Positions 12,063-24,999 of a DNA stretch of 64,000 nt are shown piece by piece. Below the pieces are notes generated by a model. The model was not told the DNA's origin, did not search any database, and saw only the letters and a list, made by a program, of their open reading frames with translations. Each line of letters begins with the position of its first letter. The stretch's first letter is position 1. Source of the DNA: Echinostoma caproni (taxonomy: Eukaryota; Platyhelminthes; Trematoda; Plagiorchiida; Echinostomatidae); the NCBI GenBank assembly GCA_900618425.1, contig UZAN01039643.1, forward strand, positions 56,465 to 120,464, written 5' to 3'. The translations under genes and the position numbers were made by a program.

Positions 12063-12227
12063 ACGAGTCTCAGTGGGTACACAAAAGGAGCAGGCACTAC
12101 TGACGAACCGCCCGAAAAAGGAAAAAATAGCTATACCATCGACTTTGTCAATCACCACATCATTCAATCGCCTAAAATTACATTCAAATGTGAAAAGTTG
12201 ACGGACACCCACAGAGTGAGATCCACG
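12063..12227 (-). CDS. exon candidate on the minus strand, 55 codons, unknown product
   Basis: On the minus strand an acceptor ending gcaatatcgttcag is followed by 55 codons in phase 0, up to a gtacct donor (weak). Only one of the three minus frames is open. It reads RGSHSVGVRQLFTFECNFRR and ends SFCVPTETR. It contains three cysteines and an aromatic-rich patch (IFSFFGRF). The product is not recognised. The plus strand is also open over most of this stretch, so the strand is uncertain. Confidence 0.25.
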
Positions 12228-12478
12228 CTGAACGATATTGCACACCCCTGAGTAGCTATGAAACTACATGGGCTATACACGAAATTGGTCCAGGAGTTGC
12301 ATGCTCAATAATTATGTTTAGACATGCTTTTGCCAGAGATCCTGTGAATTTCACAAACCATAAATGGAGCCATCCAAAAGACCGACAATATGAGGCCAAA
12401 TGTAAATGCTACGGGTATGCATATTTCCTTAAGCTGTGCTGCTGAATGAGTACGGTTGATTTTATCGCAGCAAGCTTG

Positions 12479-12585
12479 GATTAGCCCATTCGATTGTTAA
12501 GAGGTACCAGGCACTCTTGATGTTCTTGGGTGTGGGGTTCACTCCTTGGAAGATCGTTAATTTCCCACAATTTCATGCATTTACA
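12479..12585 (+). repeat. MITE-like dispersed repeat, copy 1 (one end lost)
   Basis: It aligns to the reverse complement of 36668-36801. Shared blocks include ggtaccaggca/ggcaccaggca, cttgatg, cttgggtgtgg, ttcactccttgg, gagatc/aagatc and atgcattta. The left end (gattagcccattcg) matches the terminal repeat of the other copy. The right terminal repeat is not visible here. Confidence 0.65.
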
Positions 12586-13090
12586 TGCGATCTACGCTGA
12601 AGAGTCCCAAGCAGGATGGAACAGCTGTCTAGTCCTCTTTGTTGGTTAGCACAAACATTTCCATCGCGAGTATGGTTGATGTTCTAAACGAGAACTGCTC
12701 CCGATCACAGGTGACTATGAAACAATAAATATATATGTGGCGACATCGGGATGAGATTCGATTACACAAGTTTTGCGTTCGTCTGATGATCAGGCATACA
12801 GTTCTGAATTACAAGCACATTTTATGATGCTTAGCACCATTCCAATAGATTCAGGGACTGTGATGAGCATCGTGGAATTGGAAGTCAAATTAGACAATCG
12901 AGCTAATTGACTTGGTTTTTCCATTACTGTATAGTCGTGTACCTGACCTTGCGGATGTTTTGAAGGGTCATTAATTTGATCCAATAGTCATACACATCAA
13001 AGTTATCATATAGGACATTCATTGGCACAGTAACGCAAGTACTGAAACACACGCACGCACACAAACACGCTTGCATCGAGAGACTCAAAT

Positions 13091-13317
13091 CACCACAAGC
13101 ACTCCATGTCACAATCTCATACATACCGGGTGGGTCCGCTGAAATATATACTGGCCTGAACGCTATCAAATGGTGCCAGTTTGACTGCCAGCCGGAGGCA
13201 CTGAAACATGGCAAACCGAACTGTGGTTTGCACGTGAGGAGTGTGATTCGTGCAATTTGGGTGAGGCTGGAGGAGTATCGGCTGCGACACGTGAACGATA
13301 TTGACCTCAAACACTAA
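13091..13317. CDS. exon candidate, strand ambiguous, unknown product
   Basis: This stretch is richer in GC than its surroundings and is open on both strands. Plus reading: an open frame through VTISYIPGGSAEIYTG, then CQFDCQPEALKHGKPNCGLH and RAIWVRLEEYRLRHV, with a stop at 13315-13317. A gtgagg donor follows GLH. Minus reading: 13127-13281 is bounded by an acceptor ending cgtgtcgcag and an excellent gtatgt donor, coding PILLQPHPNCTNHTPH onward. Either could be a true exon. The minus splice sites are better, while the plus frame is longer and has evenly spaced cysteines. Neither product is recognised. Confidence 0.3.
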
Positions 13318-13504
13318 AGAGGCAGCGGTTATTTGGTTCTCTGCAAGTCTGGTTGTACTCTAAGACCGTTCCCGTTCGACCACTATGGATCATTTGCACA
13401 CTTGCACCAATATACTTATCTATACAAAGTAAGTTGTAGGCCCCACTACTAATGAATTAGTTCATCTCAAAAAGTCAGAAACATGCTAATGCTAACGATC
13501 CCGT

Positions 13505-13590
13505 CTTCGTCAGTTACTTGCAGACAAAACCTTGTAGTTTTCCTCGCTAACAGACAGGTGAATGAAGCATTCATTATAAAATGATCAACT
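13505..13590 (+). repeat. dispersed repeat pair, copy 1
   Basis: It begins with cagttacttgcagac, identical over 15 bases to 23206-23221, and similarity continues patchily to ttataaaatgatcaac. The element type is unknown, and the length of the homology could not be fixed by eye. Confidence 0.4.
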
Positions 13591-14193
13591 CGTTCTCATT
13601 GGTTTTTCAATATCTCATCGCTCCCTTTCGCCATCAATTCTATCAAGTTTGAGTTATGTGCTTGGAATAGGCGATTTTCATTTAGGAGCTCACTAGGAAA
13701 CTCAAAAATTGAAGGAATATGGTTATATTCTCTTTTATTTTCAGCGCAGTGAACATATATGAAGCACGTTGAAGTTCAGGCTGACGGGAGACAATCACAT
13801 AAAGTCGATTATGAAATTTCCCATGACCTAGAAAGTCTTACTGGCAATGGGTATTACTGAATTGTTCTTTTTATCAAATGTTAACAGTCTTTTACGGAAC
13901 ATCAAATGTGACTTACATTTCAAAATAATAAAAAAATCCAAAACAAATGTCATCTACGCATTAGTAGAAACACATTTTTTGGAATATTTTTCACAAATCT
14001 TTTACTTATGTGTAAATATTAATCGGAAACCCATTGAAATGTCTTTTGTTACGTTAAATACAACCCGAATCTTTCAAGGCTCAGTGGAATCGAATACCAT
14101 CGGAATTTGTTCCCTACAGTCGAAGCAAAGCACATCTAATAGGGACATACTGAATAATGCGAAATATTTAAAATTCATATGGGAATATATATA

Positions 14194-14787
14194 NNNNNNN
14201 NNNNNNNNNNNNNNNNNNNNNNNNNNNNNNNNNNNNNNNNNNNNNNNNNNNNNNNNNNNNNNNNNNNNNNNNNNNNNNNNNNNNNNNNNNNNNNNNNNNN
14301 NNNNNNNNNNNNNNNNNNNNNNNNNNNNNNNNNNNNNNNNNNNNNNNNNNNNNNNNNNNNNNNNNNNNNNNNNNNNNNNNNNNNNNNNNNNNNNNNNNNN
14401 NNNNNNNNNNNNNNNNNNNNNNNNNNNNNNNNNNNNNNNNNNNNNNNNNNNNNNNNNNNNNNNNNNNNNNNNNNNNNNNNNNNNNNNNNNNNNNNNNNNN
14501 NNNNNNNNNNNNNNNNNNNNNNNNNNNNNNNNNNNNNNNNNNNNNNNNNNNNNNNNNNNNNNNNNNNNNNNNNNNNNNNNNNNNNNNNNNNNNNNNNNNN
14601 NNNNNNNNNNNNNNNNNNNNNNNNNNNNNNNNNNNNNNNNNNNNNNNNNNNNNNNNNNNNNNNNNNNNNNNNNNNNNNNNNNNNNNNNNNNNNNNNNNNN
14701 NNNNNNNNNNNNNNNNNNNNNNNNNNNNNNNNNNNNNNNNNNNNNNNNNNNNNNNNNNNNNNNNNNNNNNNNNNNNNNNNNNNNNNN
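14194..14787. other. assembly gap (594 N)
   Basis: A run of undefined bases. Long open frames that cross it are artefacts. Confidence 0.99.
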
Positions 14788-15105
14788 TGTGGGAACTATA
14801 TCCTTCAACTATTTTGCTTCTCGGTATGGCTGGTGTAGAAAATTGAACAAGATTCTTGTGCCCTAACACACTGGGTGCATCGGCAAAATTATCGGTCACC
14901 ACTATTGAAATTTTTTCTTAAAGGCTTAGAACTGGGGATCGAGCGAATGTTTTTGCACTATGCAATCCTAAATTCGCCCCGACATCATGAATCAGAACGT
15001 TTGTACAAACTTTAGTGCTCATTTGTGTTCGCGTAAGTTAACTATTTTGAATGCAATGGGAGGAATAATATACTTAAGAATATTGAGATTGTGAAAAGTT
15101 CAGTA

Positions 15106-15181
15106 GCCTCGGTGGGATTCCGACGCACGCTTGGACGCCGCCTACGCGTTTGTACAGTGCACGCTCTATCAGCTCGGGGCC
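15106..15181 (-). repeat. tRNA-like repeat TL1, copy b (A box deleted)
   Basis: The reverse complement ends cgaggctactgaac, like copy a, and shares the ggcggcgtccaagc body. About seven bases are missing in the A-box region: cagctcggggcc stands where other copies have cagctgagctacgaggcc. The next bases at higher coordinates (caccgatagcaccgatc…ttccacattcaaatt) are the same leader seen beside the copy at 47.6 kb. Confidence 0.65.
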
Positions 15182-15233
15182 ACACCGATAGCACCGATCT
15201 TTCCACATTCAAATTACCCATCCAAAATACATT

Positions 15234-15268
15234 GGCCTATGACGTGGGTTCGAATCCCGTCGAGGCTA
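15234..15268 (+). repeat. tRNA-like repeat TL1, 3' remnant in opposite orientation
   Basis: It reads ggcct, then gtgggttcgaatcccg and cgaggctagtgaacg, so it keeps the T arm and 3' acceptor strand but lacks the middle of the tRNA-like body. It lies head-to-head with the minus-strand copy at 15106-15181, with about 52 bases between them. Confidence 0.6.
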
Positions 15269-15612
15269 GTGAACGTTTCAAAATCTCAATATAAGACTTT
15301 AATCTGCCAAACAACTATGTAAATACTTAAGAATAATTTACTCCATAAAGTAGGCATGACTACAGATCTCCCTTTCCGTGAACCCATGACCCTTTGGATT
15401 GTTCCCTTCACCCAAAAAAGGGATGGTCAACATTGACTTGATCCTAACCCTCATTTGTCTCATCCCTATTCCTATCCAACCAACAGTCTCTTTGTTATTA
15501 AGAACCCCGCCCACATTCGGGTAATTTTCTCCACCAATAAAATCTTCACACACATCAAACGTTATGCAACTGTGATATGCCTATCATGCATTTATATAAC
15601 TGTACTATGCAG

Positions 15613-15741
15613 AAGAGCGTTATTGAAAACGAGCTTCTTTCGGTAATTCGTGTTCTCTCAGATGCAAAAACCGTCTCTAGTAAACTATTACAGAACAGAA
15701 TACTTGGAGAAAAACAAACAGAACTGAAGGCAGCTGAAAGG
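15613..15741 (+). CDS. exon candidate, 43 codons, helical segment, unknown product
   Basis: It lies between an acceptor ending tgtactatgcag and a gtagtc donor. It is exactly 43 codons, phase 0-0. It reads KSVIENELLSVIRVLSDAKT then SSKLLQNRILGEKQTELK, ending AAER. Leu/Ile spacing and many charged residues suggest an amphipathic or coiled-coil helix. No family was recognised. The minus strand is also open here, which lowers confidence. Confidence 0.35.
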
Positions 15742-18700
15742 GTAGTCGCAATCCATTGTGAAATGTTATCGAGTGCTATCGGATTGTGGCCCATAGGCTT
15801 TTCATCTGTTCCGTTTTGTGGATGCAATGTCAACAAGTCACTTATCACCAAATGACCTTAGAAATATTGCGTAAGTCTTTCATCTTTCCGAGGGATTATT
15901 CTTGCGATTTGGAGGTCAACTTTAGGCAGAACTTGAACGCAATGAGTCGTTTATTCAAAGCATTTTCTAAGCTAACTGTCCACCGTAGATTTTGGCAACG
16001 TAACACAAGCAACCGCTTTCTGTTCGCACCCGTTTTGCACTCCCAGACCATACTTATTCTCAAACACTTTGAACTTGACTTGTCCTCCTTATGATTATGC
16101 AACGAATGAAGCAATTCGCATTTCCATTTTGTGATGTATTCACTTGAACCTGATTTTGGCGTTCTTCCTTTCAAAGCCAAAGTATCGCGATATGCCCGTT
16201 TCTACTGAATGATAATGCAATCCTTACAGCCGCGATGTGCCCACTTAAAGCTGACCACACCACTGGTACTGAACTACGAATGAAACCAAATACACACACA
16301 TTTAAGTAGCCATAGTACACACGAAAGTGACCAAGCTTCATAATTACGTGTGGTGTACAATCGACCAGAACAACTCTCACTAGACAGCTGTTTTGACCTC
16401 ACAACCAAGCATTGTCGGATGATTTATAAACAGTTGTTTGTTATCGTATGGACCGAGGCAAACACACATAATGACTACTATTTGCCCTCATTATCGAATT
16501 CTGGTCGTTAGGCGTACGTTGACCACAGATCACAAAAATATCGGTGCACTGATGAGGGCTGTTGATGATCTTGTGTGCTGAATTCGGATCGAGTAATCCG
16601 TATCCGTTCAGTTCATGTGAAATTGAACTGTGGAATTTTCGTCAATGAATGTGCAGAAAAGAAATGCGAGCATTAAAGGTGCGCTGAAATAAACCTGATT
16701 TGTTCCCATTTTACAGATTCAGATTTTAGAAAGCATAGAAATATGGAAGGAACTCGTGAACTTTCTTCAATCGATTTTCGCGAAAAAACGTGTCCATTTG
16801 CATTCCATAATAAGTAAGAGAGAAAACTATAAAGATGCGTGGAACGTTTAACAAATGCTACCATAAAGGATGAATTGGTGTCTAATTAGTTCTTAGGGTA
16901 GGGGACACCTCGAGGTAATTGTTTTTTACGCGCATAGAAATGAAAAGTGTGTAGTGGACATAAACAGTACAATTTCAAATATAATTACGCAACATTGATT
17001 TGAGCTCTCTGGCCTTATCAACCTAGTGATCTGTTGTCATAAGGTGCTGTAAAGTATTTTCCGGTTTCAAGTGCCTCATTTGAGCATATTGTGTCATTAA
17101 TGTCACCATTGGCACGTGCTTCAATGCTGGTTGGGCTGGGAATCGGTCCGGTCTGCCTACAGAGACGTTACCGCAGCCGTAATTGAGGCGATCAAATCAG
17201 TGAGGCCTTCAGAGCGGTTATCCAGGCTCAACCTTTGAGTAGTTTGTACCATAGACAACTCAGATATAGATATAAACATCTTGAAGATAATTTTAGATTA
17301 TAAGGTTTTACAAAGGTCCCAAGGGAGGGAAATGCCCACATTCCACAACATCTTTCTTCTCTTTGTGTGGATGAAGTGGATAAAGTGAAGACATTGGTTT
17401 TGAGATTGATTAGGCTTTTCACATTCGGATCGTAATTGGTGCTCCATAATTGCATGAAAAAATGAGTTACGTGTGAACGTACTCGGGCTGCAGTTGTGAC
17501 CTTAATGAATGTAGACTTGTAAAATATTATTATATCTAGCTAAACAAGCGTGACATATCAACCATATCAATTCTCCTCGTTTTACATCGAGTGTGGTCAC
17601 TGTGCCAAACTGGCTTCACAAACAACGTGAATGGAATTGACCAGTATGGCGGACTACTGAACATTTCTCCGCATGTTGCCTGGCCTTCAACTTACTTATG
17701 TTCAATCGTGAGGATCACAATCGAAGGCTATCCAGGTTAAAACTCCACATCGGCCATGGGTGAGTACAATCGTCTCGGGAAACTAACATGACTAACACCT
17801 CCAAACAGACCGAACTTAGGTGCAGCTGAACAGTGAAGTGGCCCACTTAGATAGTAATGATTGACATCTGCTTAGGCTTCGCTGTTATTTGAAGCGCGTG
17901 AGAGAGAGAGGGAGAGACGGAAAAGGAGAGAGAGGACAACAGCTCATCTAGAACCTTAACCCTATTGCACTCGGTTTACCTAGGGTAATAAATGTTTCCG
18001 CATTAGTTATTGTTGATGTTCTTGTCTAGATAGACAAACTCTTCTTACCGGCATGCTATCGTGCTTTGAGCTTCCGATAAATTGATGTTGTGCTTAACGT
18101 TCTTTAAGTGACAACGTGCTTTAATTGAAAAAGTAATGGCCGGTAGGAGGATGAACTAATGCACATTCTGTTATTTTCACCATAAATCGAACAAGATAAG
18201 GACACTAACTCCCGTTCGGTTAAAGGCGCGTTGTTAATACAATTACAAGGTACAATGAAACTAAGCATTTCCATACACCGACATCACCTATAAGCACCGG
18301 ACACCAAATGTGAACCGCATTTCATCAGAGAGCAATTCGTGATCTATTTGAATCGTGAAGTACGTTCACCATAGAGAAACGAATAACAATATAACTGACC
18401 ACAATTCCGGCGTCCGCCTGATGTTATACACAAAATGTGGTGTGAACCACACAGGTGCTAATGAATTTTTGCACCTGAATTGGTGGCAGTGGTCTGTACG
18501 GACTGTCTTGTTTACTTGAACCAAATCAAAATGATTTGTCCCAAAACAGAGCGGAATAAGAAGAAACCTTAAATGAAGAGACGCTACGCAAGTCCGCAGT
18601 CTTAATTCGTGAAAGATGGATCACAATTTAACTAACGGAGCTTGGTAATTGGTCGCAAAATCGTTAAAAAATCAAAAAACGAATGCACTTGTCCCAGGAG

Positions 18701-21072
18701 GGGAATAATGTGAATTCATTCATTGATTGCTCGGTTATTCGTTCCAGTATGGAATTGAGTTTACCTAAAGACAACGAAGACACTTGTAGAGCTACAACCG
18801 CCAGATTAACTGTCCGCAATTTGTTGTCCGGAAGACTGTTTCTGTTAAAAGCTGGCAGGCGAATCAGCACAGTTTTCGTCCCCGATAAGGACTTTAATTC
18901 TGTCCAATATCCAAGCAGAACAAACTTTAGGAGCATTTCACGTTTGTTTGTTTTACCCAAACAACTTATGCATTTGCTAATGTCTTCTTCGCAGCACTTG
19001 GATTTGTAGCAATAGTTCTAGGGAACATGAAAACATTCACATTATATATATGTATATAAAGTGTATTCTGGCACTTTTGTTGAATGGCCCCAGAACTTCG
19101 GAAATGAACAGATATTAGAGACCAATGAATTCAAAGGGAAAAATTTTGTCTAGCTATTTCAAATATTTTTTTTACCGATACACAAATAAAAAGTAACATC
19201 AACGTCAAAACATGAATTTCACAGTGATGATTGTAAATACTATTCTTAACCGAATGAAAGTATATTAATATTGAACTGGTCAAGGTAGCACTGGATCGAC
19301 AAAGGAAACAACAGGTAAGTTTTACGCCAGTCAGAGCCAACAAAAAGAAGGCTGATAGAGATGGAGAAAAAAATCGCTTTGGTTTCATTCACTGTGTTTT
19401 ATATCATGAAAAAAAGCGCTGGAAGTGGTAGGAGAGGTGGCATTTAAAACAGGAATAGGGGAATTATTGCACATCCGGAGAGCACTGAATTGGAACCAGA
19501 TTGAGCGCAATGTTTAACAATAAAATACATGAGTCACAAAAAAAGTTTGCATGTTCGATTTGGCGAGCACAAGTAGAAAAATAAAGTCCAATTAGTAGTT
19601 TTAATCGCCAAAAGCATTCCAATCCCGAGTAGAATAGCGGTGTTTCTAAATTTTTTACACTCCAGTCTTCGTCACAGTTCAAGAACAAACACGTTGTCGC
19701 TTCCACCAATCATTTTCGGATTGGTTGATAACAGAATACACCGAACCTCGTACCGATATGATCTCGTATTACAATCTGGTGAAGTACACTAGACATTTAC
19801 TCATTTGCGTAAATCACAACTAGCGCTGGATTTGACAGTCAGATTTTCTCATGCCGTCTAGCTTCGAATGCTCTGGTCTTTTGGTAGCAAAACAATCACA
19901 TGTCCGTAACTTTAAACTAATGCCGAGAATATCTGCTCCCGTGACAAAATTCATTAAAAATATTTGTTTACGAGAGAAGTAACTGAGTTACAGTTACGCA
20001 GAGAAATTTATCGACGAGCATGATAAGCTAAGGTATACCTACACTATAACCTTTGTGGGAGGCATGGAAAAAGCAGCATCCACTTGATTGAATGTCAAGT
20101 TGAAACTGGAATCGGCCATAGGCCAAGCATCATCTTCCGTGCGGCTTTCATGTATCATGTGTGCAAACTGACTTCATTTGGACAACTACATAAACACAAG
20201 CCAAATTGTTTTACCTCCCTCATCGTCTTTCAGTTTATTTTCGGCGACATTGATATCGCAAACTGACTTCGGAACGGAACCCATATGCCAGTACATCTTC
20301 AAATGATTGCTGCAATCAGCCGGGTATTGCCATGGAAAAGCCAAAGTCATCACTAACGAGTCATTTCACGGCAAAGGAGTTTGGTACTGATCTGATTCAT
20401 GTCGTTCTATTCCCTGATATGTAAAGCGCCCAGTCTTAAGTGTAAACAAACACACACACGAGCTTCTGGTGCAATCTAACGAAATGACTCGATGCCGATC
20501 ATGTAAATGATCTATACGTGATACTCGCTGCAATGCGTTCACCAACGTTATCTCGTGCAATTAAGTTATGGACCGTTATTCGTTGTGGCTACTGAGAAAA
20601 TTAAATGTAACAACGGTTCAATATATGCTTTTTTCTATGATGATAAATTTCTTGCATTTCTGTCGTACGGATTAACTATGATGTGTAATATACGAAAGCT
20701 GTTGATACTCGTGGATACCCATTTCATAAAAACTAAAGAGTGCTCAGCAGTTGTCAACTCACAGAATCTGTACCTTTTTCAAGCCAAACTGATGACTCAT
20801 TGTGGTCTGTATATATCGTAACGATCTTTCGTGATTCTGATACGCGACTTCTCCTGATCGGTTTGAAGGCGTTTGAATCTCGTTACCACTACGATTCTAC
20901 AATGAAACACTGTCTTTTGTGACTTTAATATATGCTAATGTCATTTGCGTTTTCCAGGCTAATTACATTCGGCTAATTCATTGGTAATAAAATAAGTGGT
21001 TCATACCATTCTGGACTCGAATAAAGAAGAACAATTCAATTTTTAATGCACTCATGGGTATGATCTTTCCAG
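15742..21072. other. stretch without recognised genes
   Basis: It contains a GA-rich tract at 17900-17935 and short open frames at 15.9-16.1 and 18.7-19.0 kb that lack convincing splice sites. Nothing else was recognised. Confidence 0.35.
17900..17935. repeat. GA-rich simple repeat
   Basis: Interrupted (GA)n with a few A and C insertions. Confidence 0.8.
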
Positions 21073-21312
21073 ACCTTCTTAATCAAATAAGGGATGTATT
21101 TCATTCGGATTTACAAATCAAGCATTTAATTAGCCCAGGTTTGGCTTGTGAGGCGATGTGGAAAAGTTGCAATTCATCGGGGTCATTATCCAGCCAGATA
21201 AATGAAACAATCTTAGAGCGATTTTGCTGCACCCAGGGTATAAAATGCACCCGATCATCTAACCAAACCAATCTACGCGGTCAGTCAATAAACAGTGAAA
21301 GGTGCACACACG
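21073..21312 (+). CDS. exon candidate, 240 bp, cysteine-bearing, unknown product
   Basis: It lies between acceptor tgatctttccag and a strong gtgagttt donor. The length is exactly 240 bp, so the exon is symmetric (the same phase at both ends; its first codon is split). It reads LLNQIRDVFHSDLQIKHLIS, then LACEAMWKSCNSSG, ERFCCTQGIKCTRSS and SERCTHG. The visible cysteines number six, and NSS and NQT are possible N-glycosylation sites, so an extracellular or secreted region is plausible. Symmetric exons often encode movable domains (established knowledge). The product is not recognised. No competing long frame covers it. Confidence 0.4.
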
Positions 21313-22439
21313 GTGAGTTTCTTATCAACCGGACGCAGATCAAGTCAATTTAGGTCTATCTGAAAGTTCCGAATGATGAGTTATCAACAAATTCCGAATT
21401 CCCAGGGTTGAAGAATGATAGTATAAAACAAAAATGACCGTGACAGCGTAGTGTAGTGAACAAGTATACTGTAAGGGTCATTGTTCGAGACAAATGACAG
21501 TTGTCGTATATTTCACTAAAGACCGTCACTGTCGAGGGAGGAGGTAAAATTGAGAACACATTCGTGGCGTCGACACGACTTTCGTCATTTCGTGTTTGCT
21601 GTCAGTAATTCCCATAGGCCAGGGTAACGCAGGTGTAGTACGAGAAGAACGATAACTGAAAACTAAAACGACATCCTCCGAATTGGCAAATGACAAATAT
21701 TTGTTTTGTCTTTTCGACAAATGATATGATTTGGCAAAGAGAGAAAGTGAAATAGACGAGGGCTGAAATACAATCCTTGAGTATTGGTAGGGATAAACAG
21801 TACCGAGTGTTAGGCAGTCCGTTCTTACCAGTGCTGTGCTTGATATTATTTATTTCCGGACGCAAACAACCCAGCAGAAAAGAATTAAAATAGCTAATTT
21901 CGGACGATTCGTGAATGAAAACGCGTTGATCACGATTGATAATGAGACACCTTTTCCTAGTAGTGAAATTATACTTGAAGCAGTTCACACAATTATTATT
22001 GTTATACGTTTAGTATTGAAGCAAAATGATTCGAAAACTGATCTCTCTAAATTGTCTCTGAGCGAACAGTGCACTGAGTGATTAATCTGCGAGTGCAATT
22101 TCGATTAAGTCAATTACCTGAGCGTTCCAGATGAAGCACAGACACTTTTTCATTAGTATTGGTACAAAAGTAAAAGTAAACGGCTATCGCAGTCTATTTT
22201 TAGTTTAAAAATGTTCAGTTGCTCGGAGAAATTCAATATGTACTTTGTGGTTAATCACCGAAAATGAGCTTCATCGCTCCGGTGTATTTTTCCAAAGATG
22301 TTTATTGATAGTATTTGTGAACCACTTTTACTTCATTAATTAGTTACTATTAGGGTGAAACTAGGAGAAAAAGATAGTGTGTTGTGAAGTGAACCACTTA
22401 GTCATTGATAAAATGCCATACTTGGACCTTTCTGCGGTA

Positions 22440-22520
22440 TTCGGTTTTAAACGATTGCTTCGGGGTTCCTATTCGAGTCCCAACAAGTATGAGTCAGCTG
22501 TATAGTACCGTTTGACTTCT
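22440..22520 (+). repeat. possible worn SINE fragment
   Basis: The B-box-like ttcgagtccc (22483-22492) is followed by caacaag, tatgagtc and agctgt. This order resembles the B box plus truncated hammerhead section of the 36.9 kb repeat. There is no clear A box and no complete core. Confidence 0.25.
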
Positions 22521-23205
22521 TTCTTACTAGATACTTCCTAAATCCAGATTTTGTGAAGGAACTGCGGAATTGTCAAATACACAAAATCTTTTCATGAAGT
22601 ACAGTTGACTGAATTTTCAGTCAGTCAAGTATTTTCTTGACTCCCTTGGAGTAGCGGAAGCCATAAAACTGGAGCAACAAAACAGTAAGCTGCGAAAAGG
22701 CAAAATAGCTGAAAAACGTTTATTCAACTCCATTTCCAATTTATCGTGGAAAAATTTAAATTAAGAGTGAAACGAGGTCCGCTACGAAAGGGGATTTTCA
22801 TTGAGAAAAACGAGCACAAACGAGTGCCTGAATTCCGAACCGATACTAACGTTCAAAGAGGAACCAATTTTCGTCTGGTGATTAGGGCGGAGAAAACAGG
22901 TCAAACATTTCGCGCGAAAGCATTACGCATCATATTCCCTTCCAAACAGTTCCGGTGTTCACAACGCAACGATGGACCTCCGGTTTCTCCTGTCTCATTT
23001 TGTTTGTAATTATTGACTGCCAAAGCGATTGGCAATCATATGCACAGCGGAATCTCGGGAACTCTTAACCGTTCGTGATCGCCTTCACCTCCTCTATCTC
23101 CTCCATACCAGAAAATAACTCAAGTTAGCATTTGATTTGTTATGTCTCAGTTCTGTAGGCGACATTGTATTATAAAATGTCATACTTTCAGTAACCGTGC
23201 TACTA

Positions 23206-23285
23206 TCAGTTACTTGCAGACGGAAAACCGTCAATTTCACTCTAGCAACCAACAAACTGTAATTATTATATTGTAAAATTCAACC
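23206..23285 (+). repeat. dispersed repeat pair, copy 2
   Basis: It shares cagttacttgcagac exactly with the copy at 13.5 kb. Downstream, aaaacc, a gcaac-like block and ttgtaaaattcaac correspond to similar blocks there. Confidence 0.4.
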
Positions 23286-24164
23286 ATATTACCCATGAAG
23301 TTAACCGTGAGATCGTATTATCTCACTTAAGGGGAGTGATTAAAGTAATTGGGATTATATTCTACCCAGTACCACCGAAGTTAAGGAGATTTGATTTTGA
23401 TGTACCAAAAATTGTAGAACCCGAAAACGTTCATGACATCCACTGTGTATGTTGTCCCCCAACATCCACTTGAGGAGACATTTGTTTGAACTTCGTGATT
23501 CCAGAGTGTCGACTGGAGTGCCGCGTCAATCTTGTGCAGTCATCAGAGTGTGCACCACTTGGAACGCCCTCTAATCCCACGTCTTTTGTGCATCGCCTGT
23601 TGCATTTTTATGCGGAGACTTGGTGAAACCCTGGCACAGCTCACATTCAATGGAAAAATAGCTTAAGACTGCCCAGAACTATATGCGGTAGTCATCTATT
23701 TTTCCGCGAAGCGATTCAGCTTACCTACATATCCCATTGGGACAAGAAAAACACCAGCTCGTAAGTAATTCCCATAATAAAACTTTCACTTTAGAATTGC
23801 ACTCTCTACAATAAAACATTTCAACGCACGACTTCCAATCAGAATCTGACTAAGACACCCAAAGTGGGAGTGAATGTGAGTATATTCTCCTCTATTTTCA
23901 GTCCAGTATCCACAATGTAAATCATCTTGCGATTGAGCTTTTCAGACCGCAATCGTGTCACTTGAAGCTCAAAATTATCCACTTTCTCAGAGACTTAACC
24001 GCAAATAAATATTCAAGAATTTTCTGAGTGTTCAATTGCTTGCGAACATCTAATTAATCATGACACGATACTGCATCCAACAATTTAACAAACGCTTCAG
24101 AAAAAGATTTGTTGAAGCGTGTGTAAAAGAAATTGCCCCTTAATTTTATATTAAAACTTCATAT

Positions 24165-24186
24165 GTATGTGTGTGTGTGTGTGTGG
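24165..24186. repeat. (GT)n microsatellite
   Basis: About ten GT units, followed by a G-rich patch. Confidence 0.9.
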
Positions 24187-24823
24187 GGACGGGAGGGGGG
24201 AGGAACCGACTGTCTCGTGATATGACTACACTAATTGGTTTGCAGTGTAAATAATTTCACAGTCAATGAAATAATGTGCTGTTGATCCAGCGTGCAATCG
24301 AGTAAGCGTAGTCATGTCAAAGGACAGTTGGGAAAGGGATCGCTCATAGTGTGAATGAGTGGCCTGAGAAAAGTAGACAAGCGGCCCACGGCATCGCGAT
24401 TATGACAAACGGATTTAGAAGCATCATGTTCTTTAAAGTTTGTGACACGAAATTGCCCATGGACAGTGAAATATTTGAAACATCCCGCGTAGATCTGCGT
24501 TTTCACTTTCACGGTTTATTTATTCTGTCGCCGCTCTCGTTTTTCCTCACAGAAAGCAGTAGACAAATATTTCAAACTAATTTGAGCTGTTTGCTGTGTA
24601 TATGATGCTCCTTGTAGCTGGAAAACACATCGTAGCCTTCTGATCAAACTAAATGATGTTCAGAACGGTTACAGGACTACTGCACCGTTTACCATGTTCT
24701 CTGAGCAGTCCCACGGAGCACATTTCAAATAGAACAAAGAGAGGTGAACAAGTTCGTTTTCAAGACTTCATCGTCATGCCAAATACATCACAATAAATGT
24801 TTACGTATACATATATATATATA

Positions 24824-24845
24824 AATCAATATTCAACCATAAAAT
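24824..24845 (+). repeat. inverted repeat, 5' border of Penelope-like element
   Basis: The segment aatcaatattcaaccat plus taaaa matches the reverse complement of 26521-26542 at 20 of 22 positions by eye. Similarity appears to continue patchily inward (gggcaa… and …gaccgt…ggg), which suggests an inverted copy of the element's 3' end. Confidence 0.7.
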
Positions 24846-24999
24846 AAAACTTTACAACGGGTCCGGCCAACTAGGGCAACGATTCCCAGACCGTACGGGT
24901 TACCGAAGTTCAGTTCAGTTCAGTTTGTACAACCATTAACTATGGCACTCCGTGCGGCGGTCATGGTTGCTGTCTTTTAGCTGTCCATTTGAATGCAGA

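Noticed and set aside
13847..14866. Long open frames across the first gap
   Set aside because: Most of the length is undefined bases, so the frames are artefacts.
16549..16583. Another hammerhead core (ctgatgagggc)
   Set aside because: No closing stem II and no gaaa at the required position.
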